Source: Fibrobacter sp. (GTDB lineage Bacteria; Fibrobacterota; Fibrobacteria; Fibrobacterales; Fibrobacteraceae). Taken from it: DNA of 64,000 bases. The notes under the pieces are model-generated. The model searched no databases. It saw only the letters and a list, made by a program, of their open reading frames with translations, and had not been told where the DNA came from. Below, in pieces: positions 43,006 through 52,104 of the stretch. The position numbers and the translations under genes were made by a program. The number at the start of each line of letters is the position of its first letter. The first letter of the stretch is position 1. The stretch lies in contig JAKSIG010000002.1 in NCBI GenBank assembly GCA_024398955.1, forward strand, positions 1-64,000. Reading direction: 5' to 3'.

Positions 43006-46000
43006 GTGCAGATTACAAAGCTAAAGATTTTTGGTTTTAAGTCCTTTGCCCAAAGGACCGAAGTGAATTTCCCCACTAAGGGCCTTACGGCTGTTGTGGG
43101 ACCCAACGGCTGTGGTAAGTCCAATATTACCGATGCTATCCGTTGGGTGCTTGGCGAACAGAAGGCCGCCGCACTTCGTATGGGCAAAATGCAGGACGTG
43201 ATTTTTAGCGGTACCGAAGAACGTGCCGCCATGAGCCTCGCAGAAGTGTCCATCGTCATTGATAACAGCGATGGAACGTTGAATTCCGAGTATTCCGAAG
43301 TGATCGTGACCCGTCGAGTCCATCGTGATGGATCCGGCGAATATCTGATCAACAATCAGGAATGCCGCCTTCGCGATGTTCATGCATTGCTTTTTGACTC
43401 GGGTCTTGGCTCCAGTACCTATTCCCAGATGAACGCCGACATGATTAAGGCTGTTCTTTCTGATAAGGCCGACGACCGCCGCGTGCTCTTTGAAGAAGCC
43501 GCCGGCGTGAGCAAGTACAAGCAGCAGCGTAAAGAGACTCGCCGTCAGCTGGAACGTGTCCAGATGGACATGGATCGTGTAGAAGACAACTTGAGAAGTG
43601 TTCGTAAGTCCGTTAGACTTTACGAAACCCAGGCCGAAAAGGTTAACGAATTCAAGCGTCTAAGTAAGCGACTGAGAGAATTGGACCTTTCTGTAGGCAT
43701 CGATAAGTACGACGACATGAAGGAAGGCCTTTCGACCTTGGATTCAACTACCAAGCGTATGAACCACGAAGTGGAAAGCGCCAAGACGAATGCAACAGTT
43801 CTTCAGACCAAGATTGATGAAAAGAAACTGCTGATTTCAGAAGATGAAACTGCATACCGCGATTTGGAACGTGAAGTCCAGAAAGCGACCATCGAACTGA
43901 ATGACTTGAATAACAACTTTGGCCGTATTCGTGATGCCATTTCTAACTTAGAAGCCGCCAACGAAAGGGCACAGGAAGAAATCAATCGCAACCAGGGCAA
44001 GGTCGAAGAATTGACCGCTGAACGCGGTCGCATCGAAGAAGAAAATGCGGCTCTTGGTTCTGATAGCGAAATGGATGAATTAAACGCCTTGCTTGAAAGG
44101 GAGCGTGAAACCCTGCAAGTTATGCGTGACAAGCTAGATGACTTGCGTCAGCAGTCCAGTGACCTTTCTAACCAGCGTGTTCAGGCAAACAATAGCGTCA
44201 ATGCCCTCAAGAACCGCTTTGAGCGTATGGATGCGGAATCCAATATGCTTCAGGGTAACCTGGTTCGCTGGCGTTCGGAACTTGAAAACCTGAACACCCA
44301 GAAAAATTCTGCCATGGATATTGTTCGCGATATCCAGGAAAATATGGATAAGGCCGATGCTGATATCGAACGTCTAACGGAACAGAAATCGACCCGCGAA
44401 GAGCGTCTGGATGCCGGCAAGGCCGATCTTCTGGATGCACAGAAAAAGTTGCAGGCTCTGCGCAACGAAGAAGCCAGACTTCAGTCTAGGATTGATGTGC
44501 TTCAGAGCGTTGCCAACGAAGGAACCGACGCTAGCCGTTGGTTGATGGAAAACAAGGCCGATGTGGTTGGTGGCCTTTTGAGCGAACGAATTGAAGCTGT
44601 TCCCGAGTACGCTTCTCAAGTTGAAGCCGCCCTCGGAGACTTGATGGATGCTGTTGTCGTGTCCAATGATTCTGTGGTGGTAGACGTTATTAACACCATG
44701 AAGGGATACAATGTTGGCAAGGCTCTTCTTGCTCTTGCCAGCGATAGCGCTCCCGCCTATACCGGAACGATTTCTGGTGAAGGCGTTCTCGGATGCCTTA
44801 ACGATTTTGTAAAGGCTGACTCCGAAATTGCTCCCTGGCTTTCTGGAATCCTTTCTAGATACTTTGTGGTGGATTCTCTGCAGACTGCCTTGAACTTCGC
44901 CCGTTCTATGCGCGACGATGACTTGTGCTTTGTGGCTCCCGATGCCATTGTTCGTACAAGCGGCCTTGTCAGTAGCGGTGCCGCAACCTCTGGCGCGCTG
45001 TCTCGCAAGAATGAAATTGCCGATGCTACGGAACTGCTGGAAAACGCCCAGTCCGAAGCGTCCCTGCTCGAAGATGAGGTCGCACGTATTCAGGAACTGG
45101 TAGACGAAGATTCCCAGATTCTTGCTTCCCTTGCCGACGAAATCCGCGAAAAGCAGGACATGAAGCGTGGTGGTTCTGCCGGACTTTCCATTCAGAACAA
45201 TACCATTCAGACATGTGATCGCCGTATTGGCCAGCTGGAAACCGATATTCGTAATGCCGAAACCAAGATTCAGGCCGCCGAAGAATCCAAGAACAGCGAT
45301 GCTGAACTTCAGGATGCCGTTGCCGCTGTAGAACGTGTCGAATCGGAATACTCCCGCGTCAACGACGAACTGACAGAACAGAATACCATCTATCGCGAAA
45401 AGGAAGAAGACGTTCGTGAACTGGAACGCTCTGCAAACGACAAGAACGCTCGCTTGTCTCAGAACGAAAGCCGCCTAAAGAGTATTGCAGACCAGATTGG
45501 CTACCTCGAAAATTCTATCCATTCTCGCAACGAAGAAATCGAAAAGAATCTCGTTGCCATCGACAAGAATAATGAAGAATGCCTTGGCATTGAAGGTCAA
45601 ATCCAGAGTAAGGATTCCAGCCTCCGCGAATTGGAAGGCCAACGCGATTTAGCTAAGGAAAAGTACGAACTTGTTTCGGGCGACCTGGACGAATGGCAGT
45701 CTGAAGTGAACCGCCTTCGTGACGACATGATCGAAAAAATGCGGGAACTGAACGACGTGGGTCGTCGTCAGGAAGCCCTGCAGGCCAACCTGGATCGTCT
45801 GGTGGAACGCATTACCAATGAATACTCCTTTGACCTTTCGAACCCGTCAGATGACTTCGAACGCGTTGAATATAGCCAGCCCGAAGCCGACCGCGAAATT
45901 CGAGAACTCCGCGGAAAGATCAAGGAACTGGGCCCCATTAACGTGAACGTGATGGAAGACTACGAAGACGAAAAGAAACGTCTTGAAGAAGTGGAAAAGC

Positions 46001-46563
46001 AGTTCGACGACCTGGATCGCGCACGTGCTTCCCTGGATCGTACCATTACAAAGTTAGACGATATCGCCCGCAAGCGTTATCTGGATACCTTCGCCCGCAT
46101 TCAGAAGAACTTCCAGTTCGTGTTCAGTAAGCTGTTCCTCAATGGCGAAACCAAGATGAGCCTTGTGGAAAAGGTAGACGAAATGGGCAAGCCCATGGAT
46201 ATCCTGGACGCAGACATCGAAATCAACGTTCGACCCACCGGCAAGAAGATGCGTGGCATCAAGGCTCTGTCTGGTGGTGAACACGCCCTGACCGCTACGG
46301 CACTGCTCTTTGCCATCTATATGGAAAAGCCGTCTCCGTACTGCGTGCTTGACGAAGTTGACGGTCCTCTGGACGATGCAAACGTTGGCCGCTTCATGGC
46401 ACTGCTCCGCGAATTCAGTAAGCAGACCTTGTTCATCGTGGTGACCCATAACAAGCGTACCATGGCCGAAGCCGACATGCTTTATGGCGTGACCCAGGAA
46501 ATCAAGGGCATTTCCCGCATTGCCAGCGTCCAGCTGGCCGATGCTACCAAGTTTGCGATTTAA
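43006..46563 (+). CDS. smc: Chromosome partition protein SMC
   Basis: 1185 residues, the full length. Walker A is GPNGCGKSN (32-40), with Q-loop region nearby and a long coiled coil. The hinge region lies about 510-640 (WLMENKADVVGGLLSERIEA and following), the second coiled coil follows, and then signature LSGGEHALTATALLFA and Walker B YCVLDEVDGPLDDANV. SMC with ScpA/ScpB compacts and segregates the chromosome. The start is GTG at 43006; MQITKLKIFGFKSFA is the expected N-terminus. Confidence 0.97.
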   Translation: MQITKLKIFGFKSFAQRTEVNFPTKGLTAVVGPNGCGKSNITDAIRWVLGEQKAAALRMGKMQDVIFSGTEERAAMSLAEVSIVIDNSDGTLNSEYSEVIVTRRVHRDGSGEYLINNQECRLRDVHALLFDSGLGSSTYSQMNADMIKAVLSDKADDRRVLFEEAAGVSKYKQQRKETRRQLERVQMDMDRVEDNLRSVRKSVRLYETQAEKVNEFKRLSKRLRELDLSVGIDKYDDMKEGLSTLDSTTKRMNHEVESAKTNATVLQTKIDEKKLLISEDETAYRDLEREVQKATIELNDLNNNFGRIRDAISNLEAANERAQEEINRNQGKVEELTAERGRIEEENAALGSDSEMDELNALLERERETLQVMRDKLDDLRQQSSDLSNQRVQANNSVNALKNRFERMDAESNMLQGNLVRWRSELENLNTQKNSAMDIVRDIQENMDKADADIERLTEQKSTREERLDAGKADLLDAQKKLQALRNEEARLQSRIDVLQSVANEGTDASRWLMENKADVVGGLLSERIEAVPEYASQVEAALGDLMDAVVVSNDSVVVDVINTMKGYNVGKALLALASDSAPAYTGTISGEGVLGCLNDFVKADSEIAPWLSGILSRYFVVDSLQTALNFARSMRDDDLCFVAPDAIVRTSGLVSSGAATSGALSRKNEIADATELLENAQSEASLLEDEVARIQELVDEDSQILASLADEIREKQDMKRGGSAGLSIQNNTIQTCDRRIGQLETDIRNAETKIQAAEESKNSDAELQDAVAAVERVESEYSRVNDELTEQNTIYREKEEDVRELERSANDKNARLSQNESRLKSIADQIGYLENSIHSRNEEIEKNLVAIDKNNEECLGIEGQIQSKDSSLRELEGQRDLAKEKYELVSGDLDEWQSEVNRLRDDMIEKMRELNDVGRRQEALQANLDRLVERITNEYSFDLSNPSDDFERVEYSQPEADREIRELRGKIKELGPINVNVMEDYEDEKKRLEEVEKQFDDLDRARASLDRTITKLDDIARKRYLDTFARIQKNFQFVFSKLFLNGETKMSLVEKVDEMGKPMDILDADIEINVRPTGKKMRGIKALSGGEHALTATALLFAIYMEKPSPYCVLDEVDGPLDDANVGRFMALLREFSKQTLFIVVTHNKRTMAEADMLYGVTQEIKGISRIASVQLADATKFAI

Positions 46564-47465
46564 TAGAAGGCCGTACGTCAGAAGAAAAACGAAATTCTTC
46601 CTTCAAGGGAATTTTTTACGGTTGTGGAGCCGCTATCTGCTACGGCTCGAATCCGCTTGGAGCCTTGTTCCTGTATAGGGAAGGTCTTTCTCCGGAATCT
46701 GTGCTTTGCTATCGCTTCGCCATTGCCACTGGGCTGCTGGCGATGCTGATGGTCCTGAATAGAAATTCCTTCAAGATCAAAAAGTGCGAGGTGGCTCCGC
46801 TGGCCATATTGGGCTTTCTTTTTGCTTTTTGCGCCCTGGCCCTGTATGCCGCGTTCAACTACATGGATGCAGGCCTTGCGTCTACGCTGCTGTTCCTGTA
46901 TCCGCTAGAAGTCGCCTTGATCATGGGGCTGTTCTTTAAGGAAAAATTGACCGCAAGAACGGGGGCCGCCATTGCAATTTCGCTGGCGGGTATCGGACTT
47001 CTTTATCGCGGTGGTGAAGGAGGTGCCGCCCTAAGTACCGTAGGCCTTATCCTTGTCTTTCTGTCTTCCTTGACTTATGCAGTCTATATCGTGTATGTCA
47101 ACAAGGCGGACCTTAAGATGGGTTCCTTGAAGCTGACCTTCTATGTAATGATATTCTGCCTTTTATGCCTGCTGTTGTATTCAGTCACTTTTGGGTCGGG
47201 CTTGCCTCCGATGCTTACGACGACTTCATCCTGGGGCTGGGCACTTATGCTCGGCTTTGTGCCGACGGTGCTTTCCTTGGTGCTGATGGCTAAGGCGGTA
47301 AAGATTGTAGGTTCTACACCCACGGCGATTATGGGTGGCCTGGAACCCTTGACGGCTGTTGTAATTGGAGTTTGTGTTTTTGATGAATCCTTGACTGCGA
47401 AACTTGCGGTTGGCATTGTCCTGATTTTGCTATCCGTCGTTATTCTGGCTATCAAGAAAAAATGA
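46563..47465 (+). CDS. EamA/DMT-superfamily transporter with a non-standard or uncertain start
   Basis: About 10 membrane helices, as in drug/metabolite transporters. The first ATG/GTG/TTG in frame is a TTG at 46665, but it lies inside the first helix. In-frame codons from 46608 encode GIFYGCGAAICYGSNPLGAL, which continues naturally into LYREGLSPESVLCYRF and matches the first EamA helix. The coding region therefore begins upstream, near the smc stop. It may use an ATA (46563) or ATT (46611) codon. Conserved points include a Glu/Lys-rich loop and a last helix (GIVLILLSVVILAIKKK). Substrate unknown. Confidence 0.65.
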   Translation: MEGRTSEEKRNSSFKGIFYGCGAAICYGSNPLGALFLYREGLSPESVLCYRFAIATGLLAMLMVLNRNSFKIKKCEVAPLAILGFLFAFCALALYAAFNYMDAGLASTLLFLYPLEVALIMGLFFKEKLTARTGAAIAISLAGIGLLYRGGEGGAALSTVGLILVFLSSLTYAVYIVYVNKADLKMGSLKLTFYVMIFCLLCLLLYSVTFGSGLPPMLTTTSSWGWALMLGFVPTVLSLVLMAKAVKIVGSTPTAIMGGLEPLTAVVIGVCVFDESLTAKLAVGIVLILLSVVILAIKKK

Positions 47466-47501
47466 AGATGTCCGTCAGGAACCCAAAGCAGTTCTTATAG
47501 G

Positions 47502-47533
47502 AAAAGCGCCGCGATTTTTCGCGACGCTTTTTC
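47502..47533. terminator. Bidirectional terminator between the transporter gene and fabF
   Basis: AAAAGCGCCGCG, loop, CGCGACGCTTTTT: a 12-bp stem with one mismatch, between two convergent genes. Confidence 0.8.
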
Positions 47534-47565
47534 TGTATAAACGTTGGGTTATAAAAAGAGCGTTG

Positions 47566-48816
47566 TTAGTCGACGTACTTCTTGATAATCACGATGCCAT
47601 CGTGACCGCCAAAGCCAAGAGACGCAGATGCGGCCACGTCGATGTTCATGGATACGCCCTTGTTCGGAGTGTAGTCCAAATCGCATTCCGGGTCCGGATT
47701 GTCCAGGTTGATGGTTGCGGGTACGAAGGAATCGCGAATAGCCAGGGTGCTGATGATGGCTTCGCATACGCCAGCTGCACCGACGCAATGGCCTGTCATG
47801 CTCTTGGTGCTAGAAACCTTAATCTTGCGGGCGTGTTCGCCAAGAGCGATCTTCAGCATGGCGGTTTCTGTAACGTCGTTTAGGTGGGTGGAAGTGCCAT
47901 GGGCGTTGTAGTAGTCGATATCGGTAGGCTCGATTCCTGCATCCTTGATGGCGCGCTTCATGGCCATGGCACAGCCGCTTCCATCGGGCTTGGGGCTGGT
48001 AATGTGGTAGGCATCGGCTGCGGCACCGTAACCTGCAAGTTCAGCGTAAATCTTGGCGCCGCGGGCCTTGGCGTGTTCCAGTTCTTCAAGAACCATCACT
48101 GCGCCGCCTTCGCCCATGATGAAGCCGGAACGATCCTTGTCAAAGGGGCGGCTTGCCTTTTCGGGGGCGTCGTTGAACTTGTCGGTAAGGGCGTGCATGC
48201 CAGCGAAAGCCTTGATGGAGTAGTCGGTAATGCCACTTTCGGAACCACCTGCAAGGCAGATGTCCAGACGGCCAGAACGTACTGCATCTAGGGCGACGCC
48301 CAGGGCGTCGGTACCCGAAGCGCAAGCTGTAGCAATGGACCAGGCGCAGCCGGTAATGCCCAATGCGATGGATACGTTTGCGGCACCTTCGTTAGGAATC
48401 AGTTCGGCCATTGCCAGGGGAGACACGCGACGCTTTCCGCCAGCGATGTACTGGTTGAAGGTGCTGTCTACAATGTCCATACCGCCAAGACCGCAACCAG
48501 CAATAACGCCGGTAGTATCTGCGTGCAGGTCTTCTTCTGTAAGCTTGGCGTCTGCCACAGCTTCCTTGGAGGCTGCCAGCAGGAACTGGGTAAAGCGAGC
48601 CATACGGCGGGCTTCCTTAGGGTCGATGCCGTGTTCTTCGGGCTTAAAATCTTTGACTTCGGCGGCAATTTTTACCGGACAGTCGGTGGCATCGAACAAA
48701 GTGATGGGGCCAACGCCGCACTTTTCGTGCTGGATGCTGTCCCACAGTTCGTTGATGTTTTTGCCAATGGGAGTCACTGCACCCATACCGGTAATAACAA
48801 TGCGTCTTCTAGTCAT
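47566..48816 (-). CDS. fabF: Beta-ketoacyl-ACP synthase II
   Basis: 416 residues. It condenses malonyl-ACP with acyl-ACP in fatty acid elongation. The catalytic triad is in place: Cys165 (TACASG), His306 (NAHGTST) and His343 (SMTGHCVGAAG). GMGAVTPIG and GEGGAVMVLEELEHA are typical. It is last in a leftward group with an acyl-CoA synthetase and a deacetylase-like gene, and is not in a fab operon with acpP. Confidence 0.9.
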   Translation of the reverse strand: MTRRRIVITGMGAVTPIGKNINELWDSIQHEKCGVGPITLFDATDCPVKIAAEVKDFKPEEHGIDPKEARRMARFTQFLLAASKEAVADAKLTEEDLHADTTGVIAGCGLGGMDIVDSTFNQYIAGGKRRVSPLAMAELIPNEGAANVSIALGITGCAWSIATACASGTDALGVALDAVRSGRLDICLAGGSESGITDYSIKAFAGMHALTDKFNDAPEKASRPFDKDRSGFIMGEGGAVMVLEELEHAKARGAKIYAELAGYGAAADAYHITSPKPDGSGCAMAMKRAIKDAGIEPTDIDYYNAHGTSTHLNDVTETAMLKIALGEHARKIKVSSTKSMTGHCVGAAGVCEAIISTLAIRDSFVPATINLDNPDPECDLDYTPNKGVSMNIDVAASASLGFGGHDGIVIIKKYVD

Positions 48817-48901
48817 AATTTTCTCGCTAAGTGTTTTTGCAAAATATAGAAATCCCGACGCGGGTCTGCGCCGGGATATTTAAAGAGATTTAATCGTTTG
48901 A

Positions 48902-50626
48902 TTACTGCTCGTTACCCTGGGCTTCGATGCTGCTTGCGTCGGCCTTTGCCTGGGATTCTTCGTTGGCCTTTTCCTTGTCGTTGTCACGGATGGTGGCACG
49001 ACGGATCTTGCCGCTGATGGTCTTGGGCAGTTCAGAAACGAAGTCGATGTAGCGGGGGCTCTTGTAGGCTGCAGCAACCTTCTTTGTGAACAGCTGGATT
49101 TCCTTGGCCAGGTCCTTGGAAGCCTCGTAACCCTTGTGGAGCACGATGGTTGCCTTTACTGCCTGTCCGCGGGCGGCATCTTCTACACCGGTCACAGCCA
49201 CTTCCATAACGGCAGGATGCTGATGGAGAACTTCTTCCACTTCGAAGGGGCTTACGCGGTAGCCAGAGGTCTTGATCAAGTCGTCGGTACGGCCAACGAA
49301 CCAGTAGTAACCATCCTTGTCCTTCCAGGCGGTATCGCCGGTGTGGTAGACTCCGCCTTCGAACACCTTCTTGGTGCGTTCGTCATCGCGGTAGTAACCG
49401 CCGAACAGGCCGAAGGGCTTGCCGCCGTCGATACGGATGATGATTTCGCCCACTTCTTCAACGCCGCAGGAAGTTCCATCGGGGTTGATGATGTCCAGGT
49501 TGTAGCCGGGGGAGGGGCGTCCCATGGAACCGGGCTTGGCTTCCATCCATTCGTAGTTGCCAGTAATGAGGGTGGATTCGGTCTGACCGTAACCTTCGCG
49601 GAGCTTGTGTCCGGTCTTTTCGAGCCACTTATTGAAAATGTCGGAGCTGAGGGCTTCGCCTGCAGTGACGCAGTAGGTAAGGCTAGACAAGTCGTACTTG
49701 CTCAAGTCCTGCTGCAGCAAGTAGCGGTAGGCGGTAGGAGGTGCGCAGAATGTGGTAATCTTGTATTCGGCCATCTTTTCTAGCATCTTGCCGGGGATGA
49801 ACACCTTCATGTCGTATACAAAGACTGCGGAACCTGCAATCCACTGACCGTAGATCTTGCCCCACATGGCCTTGGCCCAACCGGTTTCTGCAATACTCAG
49901 GTGGCGGCCGCCATCAACGACGTGCTGCCAGAAACGTGCGGTATTGATATGGCCCAGCGGGTAGGTGAAGGTGTGGGCCACCATCTTGGGGTTGCTAGAA
50001 GTACCGCTAGTAAAGTAAACCAGCATAATGTCGTCGTTCTTGGTTGCTTCTTCGCCAATCGGACGGGGAAATTCCGGAGACATGATTTCGTAGTCGTCAT
50101 AGAAGCTGATCCAGCCCTGACGAGCCTGGCCGATAGTCACAAGCTTTTCTACGGAAGAACACTTGGACTTGGCGGTTTCCACTTCCTTCTGGAGAGAGGG
50201 CTCGTCGTAGGACACCACCATCTTGATTTCTGCAGCATCGAAACGGTATTCCAGATCGTGGGCAGAAAGCATGTTGGTTGCAGGAATGACAATGGCGCCA
50301 ATGCGGTGGAGCGCTACAATAAAGAACCAGAATTCATAGCGACGGCGCAGAATGAGCATCACGCGGTCGCCCTTCTTGATCCCCTGTTCCTTTAGAAAGT
50401 TTGCGGTACGCTGGGAGGCGCGGGAAAGGTCTTTAAAGGTAAAGATATGGCTTTCGTCGTTGTCGTCACACCATACCAGGGCTTCGCGCTTAGGTTCGTT
50501 CTTGGCGTACTCGTCCACGACATCATAGGCAAAATTGAAATTGTCGGGAATAGTAATCTTGAAGTTCTCGTGGAGATCTTCATAGGAGTTGTAGTCAACT
50601 CGACTTAAAAACTTATTTAAGATCAT
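48902..50626 (-). CDS. AMP-forming acyl-CoA synthetase
   Basis: 574 residues, ANL superfamily. The AMP-binding loop is VYFTSGTSSNPKM (the P-loop-like A3 motif). Others are GYGQTES (A5), YHTGDTAWKD (A7) and VGRTDDLIKTSGYRVSPFEVE (A8). The catalytic Lys is in ISGKIRRATIR (A10). It resembles medium-chain acyl-CoA or acetyl-CoA synthetases. It activates a carboxylate to the CoA thioester, and its position next to fabF suggests a fatty-acid substrate. The C-terminus is a short Lys/Glu/Ala tail. Confidence 0.85.
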   Translation of the reverse strand: MILNKFLSRVDYNSYEDLHENFKITIPDNFNFAYDVVDEYAKNEPKREALVWCDDNDESHIFTFKDLSRASQRTANFLKEQGIKKGDRVMLILRRRYEFWFFIVALHRIGAIVIPATNMLSAHDLEYRFDAAEIKMVVSYDEPSLQKEVETAKSKCSSVEKLVTIGQARQGWISFYDDYEIMSPEFPRPIGEEATKNDDIMLVYFTSGTSSNPKMVAHTFTYPLGHINTARFWQHVVDGGRHLSIAETGWAKAMWGKIYGQWIAGSAVFVYDMKVFIPGKMLEKMAEYKITTFCAPPTAYRYLLQQDLSKYDLSSLTYCVTAGEALSSDIFNKWLEKTGHKLREGYGQTESTLITGNYEWMEAKPGSMGRPSPGYNLDIINPDGTSCGVEEVGEIIIRIDGGKPFGLFGGYYRDDERTKKVFEGGVYHTGDTAWKDKDGYYWFVGRTDDLIKTSGYRVSPFEVEEVLHQHPAVMEVAVTGVEDAARGQAVKATIVLHKGYEASKDLAKEIQLFTKKVAAAYKSPRYIDFVSELPKTISGKIRRATIRDNDKEKANEESQAKADASSIEAQGNEQ

Positions 50627-50653
50627 TGTTCTTTCCGTTATGCTTATGGACTG

Positions 50654-51427
50654 TTACAGGTCCTTGTACATCACTTTTTCACGCATGGTGGATACGTAAC
50701 GGATTAAGTTCAAAATTCTCTTTTCGCCGATGGTGACAAAGTCTTTCTGGTGGAACACCAGACGAGGAATGCCTCCCGGAAGAGTCATGGTCAGACATGC
50801 CCTAGTCTGGGCGATCCCGAGAAGTACATCGGGAACGATGGAGAAACTGAGAGCCTTGGAAGGAATCTTCTTGATGGCTCCGTCTCTCTTGCTGTAAATA
50901 AAGTGCAGGTCTTCGTAGTTGTCGAACTGTTCCAGAGCCTGTTCGCGCAGGTGGCGGTTGCCGAACCAGATGGGCGGGACAAAGCCAGAGGGAATGGCGT
51001 GGCTGCAGTTGGCCTTCCAAAGGGCAAGGCTGCGCTTCAGGAGGGCGATGGTGAACTTTTCGTCGAGACCGGCGAATTCGGCCTCGTTGCCAGAAATCCA
51101 TTGGGCGATTTTACCAACCCAGGTCCTGTTTACAGCCAGGTCTGCACGGTGGTGTGCGCCGTGAATCATGATTTCGTAGCCTTCGTCAACGAACTGCTGG
51201 ATGGTTGCCTGGAATTCTTCGGCTTCGGATTCCGGAACACCGCCGATGGAAGGGACCACGGCGATACTGATGGGGGAACCTGCGGCTTCGGCCAGCTTGC
51301 GGATCTGTGCAGATGCCTTCTTGAAGTTCTTGGCGTTAAAATTGTGGTAGCACAGAATGAACTTCTTGCGCTTGATTCTCTGCTCTTCGGCAGCCTGCAG
51401 GTCGGCAATATCCTTATTGATTTCCAT
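50654..51427 (-). CDS. DUF2334-like polysaccharide deacetylase-fold protein
   Basis: 257 residues, no signal peptide. The fold is that of a carbohydrate esterase 4-type barrel: YHNFNAKNFKKA, SIAVVPSIGG, GYEIMIHGAHHRAD (His pair likely binding metal) and PSGFVPPIWFG. These are features of the DUF2334 family. It precedes the acyl-CoA synthetase gene with 27 bp between. It may remove acetyl groups from a sugar or lipid head group. Not a confirmed enzyme. Confidence 0.7.
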   Translation of the reverse strand: MEINKDIADLQAAEEQRIKRKKFILCYHNFNAKNFKKASAQIRKLAEAAGSPISIAVVPSIGGVPESEAEEFQATIQQFVDEGYEIMIHGAHHRADLAVNRTWVGKIAQWISGNEAEFAGLDEKFTIALLKRSLALWKANCSHAIPSGFVPPIWFGNRHLREQALEQFDNYEDLHFIYSKRDGAIKKIPSKALSFSIVPDVLLGIAQTRACLTMTLPGGIPRLVFHQKDFVTIGEKRILNLIRYVSTMREKVMYKDL

Positions 51428-51453
51428 AAAAAACCTCTGCTTTTAAATTGTTG

Positions 51454-51564
51454 CTAGTTGTTGTCTTTGTCGAGCTTGTTGTTGATAAAGACATGGTATG
51501 CGGCAAACAGGGCTGCAGCAACGATTGCAATCCTACAGATGATTTTCTTTAAGGGGTTTTCCAT
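51454..51564 (-). CDS. 36-residue single-pass membrane peptide
   Basis: A small gene encodes 36 residues: a basic start (MENPLKKIICR), a hydrophobic segment (IAIVAAALFAAYHVFI) and a polar tail (NNKLDKDNN). The ATG (51564-51562) is preceded by AGGAG at a 6-base spacing. It stops 26 bp before the deacetylase-like gene on the same strand, so it probably begins that operon. It could anchor or modulate an enzyme of the operon. Function unknown. Confidence 0.6.
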   Translation of the reverse strand: MENPLKKIICRIAIVAAALFAAYHVFINNKLDKDNN

Positions 51565-51754
51565 ATGGGACTCCTAGGTTTATTCAGATACAAAATAGAA
51601 TAAATCGCCCAATGGGTTATGCAATTTTTGTGTTTTTTACGTTAAGGAATAATACTTAATTACAGAATTTATGCAAGCATTTTGTAAACTTGTCTGTTTA
51701 CGAATGTAATGACAAAAATCAGCGAAAAAATGCTGTTTTTATAAAAAAATTTTA

Positions 51755-52021
51755 TTAGCCCCCGTTTTCTGCAACCCATATCTTAACGGTGCAGTTACTT
51801 TCGACAATTGCGTAAAGGTATTGTAGACCGCTAAACAGATGGCCTTTGGCGTTAAGTTCCAGGCAGGCTCCATAGGGGTCAAAACGCCCTTTTTTCATTT
51901 GTATGGCTGTAGCACGAATCCATTTCTCATCGAGAGGTTCATTGCTTTCGCTAGTGGCAATAAGCCCGCGGGCGGTCTCGGGGTCGATTTGTTTTAGGGA
52001 GCGTGTACGAGTTGGCGTCAT
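51755..52021 (-). CDS. Small hypothetical protein with a ParB-like motif
   Basis: 88 residues. IRATAIQMKKGRFDPYGACL, then LNAKGHLFSGLQYLYAIVES and TVKIWVAENGG, recall the ParB/DndB-type pattern in which a GQHRL-like turn binds a nucleotide. Here the turn reads SGLQYLYAI and lacks the catalytic Gln-His-Arg. It probably is not an active nuclease. It is read leftward and is flanked by rpsD. Confidence 0.45.
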   Translation of the reverse strand: MTPTRTRSLKQIDPETARGLIATSESNEPLDEKWIRATAIQMKKGRFDPYGACLELNAKGHLFSGLQYLYAIVESNCTVKIWVAENGG

Positions 52022-52104
52022 GAGTTACAAGATATATAAAAGAAACACCCCGCTTGCGCGAGGTGTCTCCAAATGTTCCAGTTTTCGTTGGAAGAACTCG
52101 ACTA

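Noticed and set aside
46640..46660. tRNA-like GGCTCGAATCCGC
   Set aside because: It lies in the coding sequence of the transporter and no cloverleaf could be folded around it.
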